Part shown: positions 1 through 6,950 of the stretch, piece after piece
Layout of the letters: the number at the start of each line of letters is the position of its first letter
How positions within the stretch are numbered: position 1 is the stretch's first letter
Assembly (NCBI RefSeq): GCF_000720765.1
Contig: NZ_JODC01000009.1
Coordinates: 478,740 to 542,739 of the forward strand
Reading direction: 5' to 3'
Length of the DNA stretch: 64,000 bases
From: Streptomyces sp. NRRL S-646
Lineage (GTDB): Bacteria > Actinomycetota > Actinomycetes > Streptomycetales > Streptomycetaceae
Translations under genes and position numbers: made by a program
Notes under the pieces: generated by a model
The model's input: only the letters and a program-made list of their open reading frames with translations
What the model was told of the DNA's origin: nothing
Databases searched by the model: none

Positions 1-122
1 CCGGCGTTGGCATACGTCACGCGATGACCGCGCGCCACGAGCTCACGGATGATCTCCAGGCTGGGCAGCACATGCCCGGCCAGAGGCGTGCCGACCATGG
101 CGATATGAGCAGAACGGGGCAT
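1..122 (-). CDS. MGT-type glycosyltransferase, N-terminal 40 codons (cut by window edge)
   Basis: Only the start of the gene is in the window. The ATG at 120-122 opens a frame reading [20 protein letters not shown], then a Leu/Ile-rich helix and a GHRVTYAN strand. This is the N-terminal Rossmann half of GT1 enzymes of the macrolide glycosyltransferase (MGT/OleD) type, which transfer glucose from UDP-glucose to macrolides or other small acceptors in the cytoplasm. The GHVLPS loop is the family's usual acceptor-side motif. The C-terminal nucleotide-sugar signature is outside the window, so the donor cannot be judged. No partner gene is visible on this side. Confidence 0.75.
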   Translation of the reverse strand, partial: MPRSAHIAMVGTPLAGHVLPSLEIIRELVARGHRVTYANA

Positions 123-252
123 GTCAGGACTTCCTTGGATAGAGGTCGCTACGACACAGCAACGCCGAGAAGCCCTCCTGGGCAACGCGGTCCCGAGACT
201 TCCCAGGTGCTGGGCAGGGTTGCGGCGGCTCTGCGCTGACGGACCCTTCTCC

Positions 253-278
253 GTGGAGCGGGTGGCGAGAATCGAACG
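253..278 (-). other. tRNA-3'-end-like scar (copy 1)
   Basis: On the minus strand this 26-bp stretch reads like a T-loop (GTTCGATTC) running into an acceptor stem and ending CGCTCCA, as in actinomycete tRNA-Gly. The rest of a tRNA is missing and the T-stem does not pair. A 24/26 match lies in the same orientation at 27926-27951. Such scars are usual remains of attachment sites of integrative elements. Confidence 0.4.
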
Positions 279-373
279 GGCGCGGCGGACACCGGGCCGG
301 GGCATGCCTGACAACCGTCGCGCCGGGACGGTCATGTGGTTGAACATGAGGTGTGCGATTCGATTCCGTTCCC

Positions 374-961
374 ATGCCGGCGAGCGTCGAGGCCAGACCT
401 CGTGACAGCCGTGGCTATCCGGTACCCGCCATCACCCCGTGGGAGGGCGACGAGCCCCAGTTCGCGCTCACCGACTACGGCCGCAGCGCCGAGTGCGCGC
501 GACGGCGTCTGTGCTCCGTGTGCAACACCCTGATCCCCAAGGGGCCGGTGTGGCGGGTGGTCGGCGCCGCGGAGAGCTCGGCGATCCGCGAGGCGCTCGC
601 TGCCGGGCGGCCGTACCGCAACATGGCGGCGACCCTGGAAGCTCCGGGGCACCGTGCGTGCATGCTCTACGCCTCGATGGTCTGCCCGTACCTGGCGCGC
701 CCGAACGCGCGGCGGGGGCTGACAGCGGAAAACCCGGACGACATGACCGCGCATGTCGTCCGGGGTGCCGTTCGTGGTGAGCTGGGTGCCGTGGTGGGGT
801 TCGCCGACTACGAGTTCGCCGTCACCTCGGCCCAGGTCCTGTTCCGCTTTCTCGATGTGGTCGAGTACCTGCCGCATGACACGGCCGACCAGCACCTGGA
901 GGAGCTGCGGGCCGAACTCGCCCGCTCCGGCGGCCGGTTGGGCGGGGGTCAGCCGCGGTAG
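374..961 (+). CDS. Cysteine-containing hypothetical protein
   Basis: A 195-residue soluble protein with no signal peptide or membrane segment. I do not recognise the family. Visible features are a CSVC pair around residue 47 followed by a Pro/Gly turn, and two further Cys with a His near residues 92-104 (HRAC...CPY), a pattern that could bind a metal. The rest is mixed alpha/beta with an acidic C-terminal helix. The start is uncertain: ATG at 374 gives [11 protein letters not shown]; an in-frame ATG at 353 would add 7 residues, and neither has a clear ribosome site. Its last 13 bases overlap the 3' end of the convergent propeller gene. Confidence 0.6.
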   Translation: MPASVEARPRDSRGYPVPAITPWEGDEPQFALTDYGRSAECARRRLCSVCNTLIPKGPVWRVVGAAESSAIREALAAGRPYRNMAATLEAPGHRACMLYASMVCPYLARPNARRGLTAENPDDMTAHVVRGAVRGELGAVVGFADYEFAVTSAQVLFRFLDVVEYLPHDTADQHLEELRAELARSGGRLGGGQPR

Positions 962-1929
962 GCCGGCAGGCCGGTGTGCCGGGTGACCTTGACGGGGTTG
1001 CCGAAGCCGTGGGCCGTCCTGGTGATGGTGTACGTGCCGTTCGGGCTCCGGAAGGCGATGGTCCTGCCGTTCGGCGACCAGGTGGGCTCGGTGTAGTCGG
1101 TGGTGGCGTGCGGGGTGATGTCCTTGACGGCGTTGGTGCCGGCGCTCAGGTCGTCGACGAAGAGGTGGTCGTGCCCGCCGACGGAGCGCACGAAGACGAC
1201 CTCCTCCACGTCGGGGGAGAGCGCGGGCTCGGAACCCTTGGCCAGTGCACCGCCCTGCTGACGCAGGTAGTCGTCCCGGATGTAGACCTCGCCGGTGTGG
1301 GTGTTCTCGTAGACGGAGGTGCCGTAGGGGCCGCCGACGTTCGGCCAGGTGTTGTTCTTCTGCGGCAGCGCGCCTGCCTCCGGGTCGTCGCTGTTCAGGC
1401 TGATCCTGGCGGGCTTGACGTGGTTGCCGGTGGCCTTGACGCGCTCCAGGACGGTGCTGCCGTGGATCTTGGCGGAGAAGATGATGTCGTTCTTCGCGGG
1501 GATGCCGTTCGTCCTGTCGGCCGCGGTGACCTGCCAGGTGGGGTGGGACCAGGTCTGGTTGCCCGGGTTGGCGGCGACGGTCACACGGTGGCTGCCGTCG
1601 GGGTCGGAGACGTCCAGGTTCCCGTGGCCGTCGATGAAGGCGGCCTTGGTGCCGCCGGGGTTCCAGGCGAGGTCACGGACGACGGTGCCGAAGTCGATCG
1701 ACCTGCCGTTGACCCAGACATGGCGGGTGCCGTCGCTGATGGTGAGGCCCCTGGGCACGGTGAGCGTGTGGGTGGACGCGGCTGCGGCCACCATCGCGGC
1801 GCTGCCCTTGGCGTCGCGGCCGGAGGACGGAGCGGCCATCGCGGTGGCGGCAGCGCCGCTCAGGGCGAGCAGTGCGGCGACACCTGCCGTGATGACGGCT
1901 GCGGTGCTCCGACGGTTACGAGCGGACAT
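949..1929 (-). CDS. Secreted TolB/PD40-type beta-propeller protein
   Basis: A 326-residue exported protein. ATG at 1929 was chosen because GGGGGAACC precedes it and the product starts with a classical signal peptide: MSARNRRS, a hydrophobic stretch about residues 11-31, and an AMA-A cleavage site. The mature part contains repeated blade motifs (LAWNPGGTKAAFID, PALSPDVEEVVFV, PTWSPNGRTIAFRS) typical of WD40-like PD40/TolB propellers. These are binding scaffolds, so no enzymatic role is assigned. It is transcribed alone and is convergent with the hypothetical gene at 374. Confidence 0.75.
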   Translation of the reverse strand: MSARNRRSTAAVITAGVAALLALSGAAATAMAAPSSGRDAKGSAAMVAAAASTHTLTVPRGLTISDGTRHVWVNGRSIDFGTVVRDLAWNPGGTKAAFIDGHGNLDVSDPDGSHRVTVAANPGNQTWSHPTWQVTAADRTNGIPAKNDIIFSAKIHGSTVLERVKATGNHVKPARISLNSDDPEAGALPQKNNTWPNVGGPYGTSVYENTHTGEVYIRDDYLRQQGGALAKGSEPALSPDVEEVVFVRSVGGHDHLFVDDLSAGTNAVKDITPHATTDYTEPTWSPNGRTIAFRSPNGTYTITRTAHGFGNPVKVTRHTGLPAYRG

Positions 1930-2239
1930 CGAGGTTCCCCCAGGGATGTGAATGACGCTGCGACGAGAGTCTCGCGGGAACCGCCCGCCGTCCCCGGGAC
2001 CCGAACCGGTCCGCTCGGCTTGCCGCCCTTCGCGATCAGAAGGAGTCTTCCCACGGCGCATGACGGAGCTGTGCGTTCGCCGTCACAACTGTGCAATAAC
2101 GGGTCGAATGAGAAGCTTCCCCTCGACCGACGACACTTGCGGGCCCTACGCCCGCTGGGCCGCCACAGAGGGTTCCGGATCACCGCCTCTGTCGGCGGGA
2201 TCCGAGGACTCGCCCTTCAGCCGTACTCCGCGTGCCGGT

Positions 2240-2659
2240 TCAGATGGCCAGCACCGCTCGGACGGTCTTTCCGCCGGTCATTGGCACCGCGACGTCGAAA
2301 CGCTCGGTGAGTGCCCGCACGATGGCCAGCCCCCGTCCGCTCTCGTCCTCGGCATGCCCGGGACGCGTGCGGGGTCGTCCCGGCGCGTCGTCGTGCACCT
2401 CCACGGTCACGTGACCCGCGCCCACCTGCAGCCGCAGACGGCAGCCGGTGTGCCCGTGCCGCACCGCGTTGGCGACCAGCTCGGACGCTATGAGCGTGGC
2501 GTCGGCCACCTGCTCGGCCCCGACCGCGGCGATGCGGGAATGCGGACGGGTGAGAAAGGCGGACGTCAGTCTGCGAGCCCGAGCGGCCGAGACGAGGGTG
2601 CACGGCAGCAGGTATTCGGCGCGTGCGGTTTGTTCTGCGGCACCCTTCTGGGCACGCAT
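2240..2659 (-). CDS. Single-domain histidine-kinase-like ATPase (RsbW/anti-sigma type)
   Basis: A 139-residue cytoplasmic protein made of one HATPase_c domain with no dimerisation or phospho-acceptor helix. The N-box is seen as ASELVANAVRHG (about residues 58-69), followed by a G1-like DDAPGRP and a G2-like SGRGLAIV. This is the common Streptomyces family related to RsbW and SpoIIAB, which bind ATP and usually act as anti-sigma or switch proteins; the client is not visible here. AGGAGGGGAG lies upstream of the ATG at 2659. The gene is monocistronic. Confidence 0.85.
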   Translation of the reverse strand: MRAQKGAAEQTARAEYLLPCTLVSAARARRLTSAFLTRPHSRIAAVGAEQVADATLIASELVANAVRHGHTGCRLRLQVGAGHVTVEVHDDAPGRPRTRPGHAEDESGRGLAIVRALTERFDVAVPMTGGKTVRAVLAI

Positions 2660-2948
2660 GAGTGCTCAACTCCCCTCCTGGGACTTCCGATGCCCCCCGG
2701 CCCCGTATTGGGGTGATGCCCGCGGTGGCTGATCGGCAACCCGGTGGTGCCGGCCATGGGTGGGCTGTGCCGCGGCCGTCAGGCGGCGGCCGGGTCCAAC
2801 ACGTCCATCGGAGAAGGGAGTTCGCGCCGTACACCACGACGGGCGGGGCGGCCGGATCGCACCGCCGTGGACCGTGGTTCTCCGCCTCTACGGGCACGCC
2901 GACTGCACGGCGCAGGAAGATGTACGTCGACCGCCCGCGTCCGCGTGA

Positions 2949-3299
2949 TCAGCTCGAACCGGCACCGGAACTGTCGGACGCCTTGGCTGCGGCACGGCGG
3001 TACTCGGCATTGATGCGCTGAGCTTCCTCGAGCTGGTCCTCGAGGATGACGATGCGGCAAGCCGCCTCGATCGGGGTGCCCCTGTCCACGAGTTCGCGGG
3101 CGCGCGCGGCGATCCGCAGCTGGTAGCGGGAGTACCGGCGATGTCCGCCCTCCGAGCGCAGCGGAGTGATCAGACGGGCCTCACCGATGGCTCGGAGGAA
3201 GCCAGGGGTGGTGCCGAGCATTTCGGCGGCCCGGCCCATGGTGTACGCGGGGTAGTCGTCGTCATCAAGACGATCGCTGAGTGGGGTATCTGCTGCCAT
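2949..3299 (-). CDS. Short MerR-type regulator of the cold-shock neighbourhood
   Basis: A 116-residue DNA-binding protein. The ATG at 3299 follows GAGGTGAC and gives MAADTPLSDRLDDDDYPAYT. A MerR winged HTH follows (TMGRAAEMLG, FLRAIGEARLI, GGHRRYSRYQL), then a dimerisation coiled coil (EDQLEEAQRINAEYRR). There is no ligand-binding C-terminal domain. It lies downstream of the cold-shock block on the same strand but is separated by a 42-bp palindrome, so it is probably a separate unit. A 32-bp perfect palindrome 26 nt before its start and a cluster of GGTAC motifs further upstream suggest autoregulation. Confidence 0.82.
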   Translation of the reverse strand: MAADTPLSDRLDDDDYPAYTMGRAAEMLGTTPGFLRAIGEARLITPLRSEGGHRRYSRYQLRIAARARELVDRGTPIEAACRIVILEDQLEEAQRINAEYRRAAAKASDSSGAGSS

Positions 3300-3324
3300 G
3301 TCACCTCGTTGTGCAACGCATCGA

Positions 3325-3356
3325 GGGGCCCTGGTGCCGTACGGCACCAGGGCCCC
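3325..3356. promoter_or_regulatory. Perfect 32-bp palindrome in the MerR-gene leader
   Basis: The left arm at 3325-3340 (GGGGCCCTGGTGCCGT) is the exact reverse complement of 3341-3356, with no spacer. It ends 26 nt before the MerR start. No run of T follows on either side. It could be a regulator-binding dyad or a very stable leader hairpin controlling translation. A smaller CGTTG-CA-CAACG repeat lies between it and the start codon. Confidence 0.6.
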
Positions 3357-3411
3357 GAAGGGAATTGAACACCATCTGTCGGCCCTCATGCTGTGCCGAC
3401 CGTCTGTTTCC

Positions 3412-3555
3412 GCTACCCGGCCCGGCAAGGGGAGGGGTGCGGGTATCGCAGCTGCGTGACCGGGGACCACCTTCCATTTCCGGGTTCTTGCGGTACCCGG
3501 ACCGAGAGCGTGAACGGGTACCGCGGTACTGCGGACTTCAGGTACTGCTACCCGG
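3412..3555. promoter_or_regulatory. Cluster of GGTAC/TACCC motifs upstream of the MerR gene
   Basis: In about 145 bp there are seven copies of GGGTA/GGTAC or their complements: near 3412, 3441, 3492 (GGTACCCGG), 3516 (GGGTACCG), 3525 (GGTACT), 3541 (GGTACT) and 3549 (CTACCCGG). Two contain the palindrome GGTACC. This density is not expected by chance in 70% GC DNA. It probably holds the promoter and operator of the MerR gene. Confidence 0.4.
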
Positions 3556-3625
3556 CAGTTCGTGTCTGCCAGGTCTCCGTTGACCGTCTCAACGAGAAAA
3601 AGAGTAACCGTGGCAGGATCCAATG

Positions 3626-3645
3626 TCTACTCTGGCAAGAGTAGA
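3626..3645. promoter_or_regulatory. Inverted repeat with 8-bp arms
   Basis: TCTACTCT and AGAGTAGA flank the tetraloop GGCA exactly. A T-rich stretch (TTTTGG) follows on the plus strand. It lies in the 478-bp gene-free gap between the MerR gene and the SCO5918-like gene. It may be an operator; no regulator can be assigned. Confidence 0.35.
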
Positions 3646-3706
3646 TTTTGGCAGTCGCAGGCCACAGGCATCCTGCTGGCCGCGACAACGGTGGACCCGG
3701 ACATGA

Positions 3707-3748
3707 CGGTGAGGGCCCTGCCGACGCGCGTCGGCAGGGCCCTCACCG
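3707..3748. terminator. 42-bp perfect palindrome ending the cold-shock operon
   Basis: Arms of 21 bp (3707-3727 and 3728-3748, core GGTGAGGGCCCTGCCGACGC) are fully complementary with no spacer. It lies 30 bp after the stop of the last cold-shock-operon gene (3778, minus strand). It lacks a U-tract, as many Streptomyces terminators do. The core GAGGGCCCTG resembles the palindrome at 3325, so a shared protein-binding role is a second possibility. Confidence 0.6.
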
Positions 3749-3777
3749 GGTCTCTGGTGGCGGTTGCCCGCCTGTCC

Positions 3778-4092
3778 TCACGCCTCCGGGGAGGCGGCAC
3801 CCCCGAGCAGCGCCGACGCGGTCCGGAGCGGAGTGGGGACACTCACCGGAGCGGTCTCGGGTCGGTCGTGGCAGGTGAAGCCGAGGCGGGTCATGGCCCG
3901 GACGACTTCGCCGCTGGTGAAGTCCCGGCCGTCCTGCCGGGTGACGACCTGGCCTACCTGTCCGACCGGGTAGCGGCGGCGGCCGATGGTCACGGACTCA
4001 CCTGTGACGAGCTCGGGCGTGACGCCCTTCATCGAGGCCAGCACCCCGCTCTTGGTCAGCTCGAACGGGTACCGGGCGATGACACAGCGCAT
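3778..4092 (-). CDS. SCO5918-like conserved actinomycete protein
   Basis: A 104-residue soluble protein starting MRCVIARYPFELTKSG at the ATG at 4092, with the conserved-looking blocks RYPVGQVGQVVTRQDGRDFTSGEV and a C-terminal tail. It resembles the small proteins annotated as SCO5918 family, found beside the cold-shock DEAD-box helicase in Streptomyces (from memory). The fold and biochemical role are unknown to me. It is the last gene of the csp-helicase-CBS-SCO5918 cluster, 44 bp after the CBS gene, so it is probably co-transcribed and cold-induced. Confidence 0.7.
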   Translation of the reverse strand: MRCVIARYPFELTKSGVLASMKGVTPELVTGESVTIGRRRYPVGQVGQVVTRQDGRDFTSGEVVRAMTRLGFTCHDRPETAPVSVPTPLRTASALLGGAASPEA

Positions 4093-4136
4093 GACGGCTC
4101 GCAGACAAGTAGGAGGGGCCGGGCGGGCGGGGCAGG

Positions 4137-4484
4137 TCAGTGGGCCAGGGCGAGGGCACCCGGGGTCCGGTCGCGCCCACCGACGGCCTTGGGCCGAGCG
4201 CCGGCCGAGGTGAACGGGCCGACGAGCACGTCCCGCAGACGGATCCGGTCCGTGTAGGTGGGGCTGTCGCGGAGAACGGCGAGCACGGCCAGGGTGATCA
4301 GGCCGGTGCTCTGGTCGTCCCCGTCGCACAGCACGAGGTGATCGACACGGGCGCCTGCCATGAGCGACAGAGCCACCTCGACCGTCATGTCGTCACGGAC
4401 CCGAGGTCCGGACGCGTCCCTGTCGTCGACCAGGGCCTTGGGGGAGCGATCCGCTGCACGGTGCTGGGTCTGAGCAGGCGTCAT
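4137..4484 (-). CDS. CBS-domain protein
   Basis: A 115-residue protein whose middle (about residues 26-90) matches one CBS repeat pair in reduced form: VRDDMTVEVALSLMAGARVDHLVLCDGD, then TGLITLAVLAVLRD. CBS modules bind adenosyl ligands such as AMP or ATP and report energy state. No catalytic domain is attached. It starts at ATG 4484, preceded by TAGGAGGCACCT, 45 bp downstream of the helicase gene. Its place between the helicase and the SCO5918-like gene suggests an accessory role in the cold response. Confidence 0.72.
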   Translation of the reverse strand: MTPAQTQHRAADRSPKALVDDRDASGPRVRDDMTVEVALSLMAGARVDHLVLCDGDDQSTGLITLAVLAVLRDSPTYTDRIRLRDVLVGPFTSAGARPKAVGGRDRTPGALALAH

Positions 4485-4529
4485 AGGTGCCTCCTACCGT
4501 AAGGGGGTGGGCTGGTGATCACAGCGGCT

Positions 4530-6011
4530 CTAGGCAGCCGGGGCGAACCGGGTGCGACGCTTCGCGCTGCGGCGGGCCGCTTCACCGACGGGCCGGCCCT
4601 GGCCGGCCTGGCCCCGGCGACCCCGACGTCCCCGGGAGGAAGAAGAGGCGCCGCGGGGGCCTTCCACGCTCGGCGCTGTGACCACGACCGGGACACCGGA
4701 AGGAGCCTGGGCACCCGTGATGCGGCTGAGCTCCGCCTCGCCCGAACGCACCTGGGCGATCCGGGGAGTGATGCCTGCGGAAGCCATCAGCCGGTTCATA
4801 CCGCGACGCTGATCGGGAGTCACGAGGGTGACGACGCTGCCGGACTCGCCGGCGCGGGCGGTACGACCGCCGCGGTGCAGATAGTCCTTGTGGTCACTGG
4901 GCGGATCCACGTTGACGACCAGGTCGAGGTTGTCGACGTGGATCCCGCGCGCCGCGACGTTGGTCGCCACGAGTACCGTCACGTGGCCGCTCTTGAACTG
5001 GGTGAGCGTCCGTGTGCGCTGCGGCTGGGACTTGCCCCCGTGCAGGGCCGCGGCGCGGACACCGCTGCTCAGCAGGTGGCTGGTCAGCCGGTCCACCGCG
5101 TGCTTGGTGTCCAGGAACATGATCACTCGGCCGTCGCGCGCCGCGATCTCGGTGATCGTCCGGTGCTTGTCGGCGTCGTGGACATGGAGTACGTGGTGCT
5201 CCATCGTGCTGACCGCGCCCGCCGAGGGGTCGACGGAGTGGACCACCGGGTCGGTCAGGTAGCGGCGGACCAGCAGGTCGACGTTGCGGTCCAGGGTGGC
5301 CGAGAAGAGCATCCGCTGCCCGCCGGGACGTACCTGGTCGAGCAGGGCGGTGACCTGGGGCATGAAGCCCATGTCGGTCATCTGGTCGGCCTCGTCGAGG
5401 ACCGTGACGGCGACGTCGCCGAGACGGCAGTCGCCCCGGTCGATGAGGTCCTTGAGCCGTCCGGGCGTCGCGACGACCACCTCGGCCCCGGCGCGCAGCG
5501 CACCCGCCTGCCTGCCGATGGACATCCCGCCGACCACGGTGGCCAGCCGCAGACTCACCGCGCGGGCGTACGGAGTGAGTGCGTCGGTGACCTGCTGGGC
5601 CAGCTCCCGGGTGGGGACGAGCACGAGGGCGAGCGGCTGCCGCGGCTCGGCGCGCCGCCCCGCGGTACGGGCGAGCACGGCGAGTCCGAAGGCGAGGGTC
5701 TTGCCCGAACCGGTGCGGCCACGGCCGAGTACGTCACGACCGGCCAGGGAGTTCGGCAGGGTTGCCGCCTGGATCGGGAACGGCACGGTCACGCCTTCGT
5801 GGCCGAGAGCGGTGAGCAACCGCGCCGGCATGGCGAGATCGGCGAACGACTCGACGGCAGGCAGCGCGGGCGTGATGGTCTTCGGCGGCGCGAAATCGCT
5901 CGGTACGGTCCGTCGATTTCCGTAACCTTTGGAACGGTGCTGGGCACCGGAGCGGTGGACGGCGCCCCCTCCGGATCGGTCATATGTGCGGGTCTTGTGT
6001 GTGCGATTCAT
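4530..6011 (-). CDS. DEAD-box RNA helicase (cold-shock operon)
   Basis: A 493-residue ATP-dependent RNA helicase. Visible motifs in order: Q motif region (FADLAMPARLL...PFPIQAATLP), Walker A GRGRTGSGKT, PTRELAQQ, VATPGR, DEAD (VLDEADQM), SAT, then in the second RecA domain NVAARGIHVDNLD and HRGGRTARAG. The C-terminal 60 residues are Arg/Gly/Ser-rich and basic, suited to RNA binding. The ATG at 6011 gives MNRTHKTRTYDRSGGG; a longer upstream frame lacks sense. It lies after csp on the same strand and before the CBS gene. The usual role is unwinding cold-stabilised RNA and helping ribosome assembly or mRNA decay. HRGGR replaces the more usual HRxGRTGR. Confidence 0.93.
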   Translation of the reverse strand: MNRTHKTRTYDRSGGGAVHRSGAQHRSKGYGNRRTVPSDFAPPKTITPALPAVESFADLAMPARLLTALGHEGVTVPFPIQAATLPNSLAGRDVLGRGRTGSGKTLAFGLAVLARTAGRRAEPRQPLALVLVPTRELAQQVTDALTPYARAVSLRLATVVGGMSIGRQAGALRAGAEVVVATPGRLKDLIDRGDCRLGDVAVTVLDEADQMTDMGFMPQVTALLDQVRPGGQRMLFSATLDRNVDLLVRRYLTDPVVHSVDPSAGAVSTMEHHVLHVHDADKHRTITEIAARDGRVIMFLDTKHAVDRLTSHLLSSGVRAAALHGGKSQPQRTRTLTQFKSGHVTVLVATNVAARGIHVDNLDLVVNVDPPSDHKDYLHRGGRTARAGESGSVVTLVTPDQRRGMNRLMASAGITPRIAQVRSGEAELSRITGAQAPSGVPVVVTAPSVEGPRGASSSSRGRRGRRGQAGQGRPVGEAARRSAKRRTRFAPAA

Positions 6012-6125
6012 GCGGGAACCTTCCTTGATGTGGCACGTGCCAAGGAATTCCCGCAGCAAAGGAGCGGCGCAGAGAATCTCGAGAACGAGCCAAGAGTGAT
6101 GTGAGCCGCGCCCCGAAATGCAGCG

Positions 6126-6161
6126 AGCTGGGGCCCGCACCCCAAGGTGCGGGCCCCAGCT
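6126..6161 (-). terminator. Terminator after the cold-shock gene
   Basis: A 16-bp perfect stem (AGCTGGGGCCCGCACC and its complement) with a 4-nt loop (CCAA), 26 bp after the csp stop codon. It lies between csp and the helicase gene, so partial read-through or a separate helicase promoter is likely. Confidence 0.8.
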
Positions 6162-6187
6162 GCGAAGTATGCGCGTTGGTGCCGGTG

Positions 6188-6391
6188 TCAGGCGGGAACG
6201 ATGTTCTCGGCCGTCGGGCCCTTCTGGCCCTGCGCGATGTCGAACGACACCTTCTGGCCTTCCTGCAGCTCGCGGAAGCCCTGTGCGGCGATGTTCGAGT
6301 AGTGGGCGAAGACGTCGGGGCCGCCGCCGTCCTGCTCGATGAAGCCGAAGCCCTTTTCCGCGTTGAACCACTTCACGGTGCCAGTAGCCAT
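6188..6391 (-). CDS. CspA-family cold-shock protein
   Basis: A 67-residue single OB-fold protein, the standard size for the family. RNP1 is seen as KGFGFI (residues 14-19) and RNP2 as VFAHYSN (about residues 28-34); aromatic residues at W8, F9, F16 and F18 form the nucleic-acid face. It acts as an RNA chaperone that melts secondary structure. The start is decided by GAAGGAGAAATAAA just before the ATG. A long AT-richer leader upstream and a terminator downstream fit a highly expressed gene. Confidence 0.96.
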   Translation of the reverse strand: MATGTVKWFNAEKGFGFIEQDGGGPDVFAHYSNIAAQGFRELQEGQKVSFDIAQGQKGPTAENIVPA

Positions 6392-6540
6392 TTTATTTCT
6401 CCTTCGGAGGCGGAGTCAGGGAATCCGCCCTGTGCGGATTCCGTGTCGCCGTGATGATTAACCCGTCGGAAATGAACCTTCTGGCAACCACACCTGCAAC
6501 TGGTATCGACAGTAGCACGGTGCGATCGGCTCTGCGCGGT
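6392..6540 (-). promoter_or_regulatory. Long leader and promoter of the cold-shock gene
   Basis: About 150 bp with lower GC than the surroundings. It holds a strong ribosome site (GAAGGAG) and a 9-bp hairpin at 6420-6442 (GGAATCCGC, loop CCTGT, GCGGATTCC). Structured leaders of this kind act as thermosensitive elements in other csp genes; that role here is inference. Confidence 0.5.
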
Positions 6541-6905
6541 TGGTAAATTCAATCCGGTTGCGTTTTGAGGAATACTCGCCGTGCGCCGCACCTAATTCTC
6601 ATGTCGCGGAAACAGATATTGCTGCCCGTGGACGGGGTGTTCCGACCGGCCGCCTCCAGCCACAGCGCCATGACCTCCTGCGATGGGCATGTCCCCGCCG
6701 CCGTCGTCGTCAGCGGATGAGACAAGAGGAGCGCGCCCGAGACCCCGCGACGGCGATGGATGTCACATGCGCCCTCGGCGCCGCTCGCGCCGCTGTCGGC
6801 CGCGTGTGCGGGGGCGAAGATCTGTCCGCTGACCTGGGCGTGCACGAAGAAGGACCCGCACTCCAACGCCGGCAGCACTCCCGTCCGAGCGGCTCCTTCT
6901 CCGTG
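6541..6905. other. Gene-free stretch between csp and the xyloglucanase gene
   Basis: About 365 bp with short overlapping frames on both strands, none with a ribosome site or a recognisable domain. I see no gene here. Confidence 0.5.
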
Positions 6906-6938
6906 GCGGGGCCGCAGGCCTCGTGCCTGCGGCCCCGC
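6906..6938 (-). terminator. Terminator of the xyloglucanase gene
   Basis: A 14-bp perfect stem (GCGGGGCCGCAGGC / GCCTGCGGCCCCGC) with loop CTCGT, 13 bp after the stop codon of the GH74 gene. Confidence 0.8.
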
Positions 6939-6950
6939 TTCGGCATTGGG

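Noticed and set aside
333-377. Plus-strand stretch with TGGTTGAACATGAGG and GATTCGATTCC resembling parts of tRNA-Gly
   Set aside because: Arms do not fold and the anticodon part is missing; probably chance similarity near the scar at 253.
2760-2948. 62-codon plus-strand frame between the ATPase and MerR genes
   Set aside because: No ribosome site, no domain, and atypical composition; not enough to call a gene.
3626-3645. CIRCE/HrcA-type heat-shock element
   Set aside because: The arms do not match TTAGCACTC/GAGTGCTAA and no chaperone gene is adjacent.
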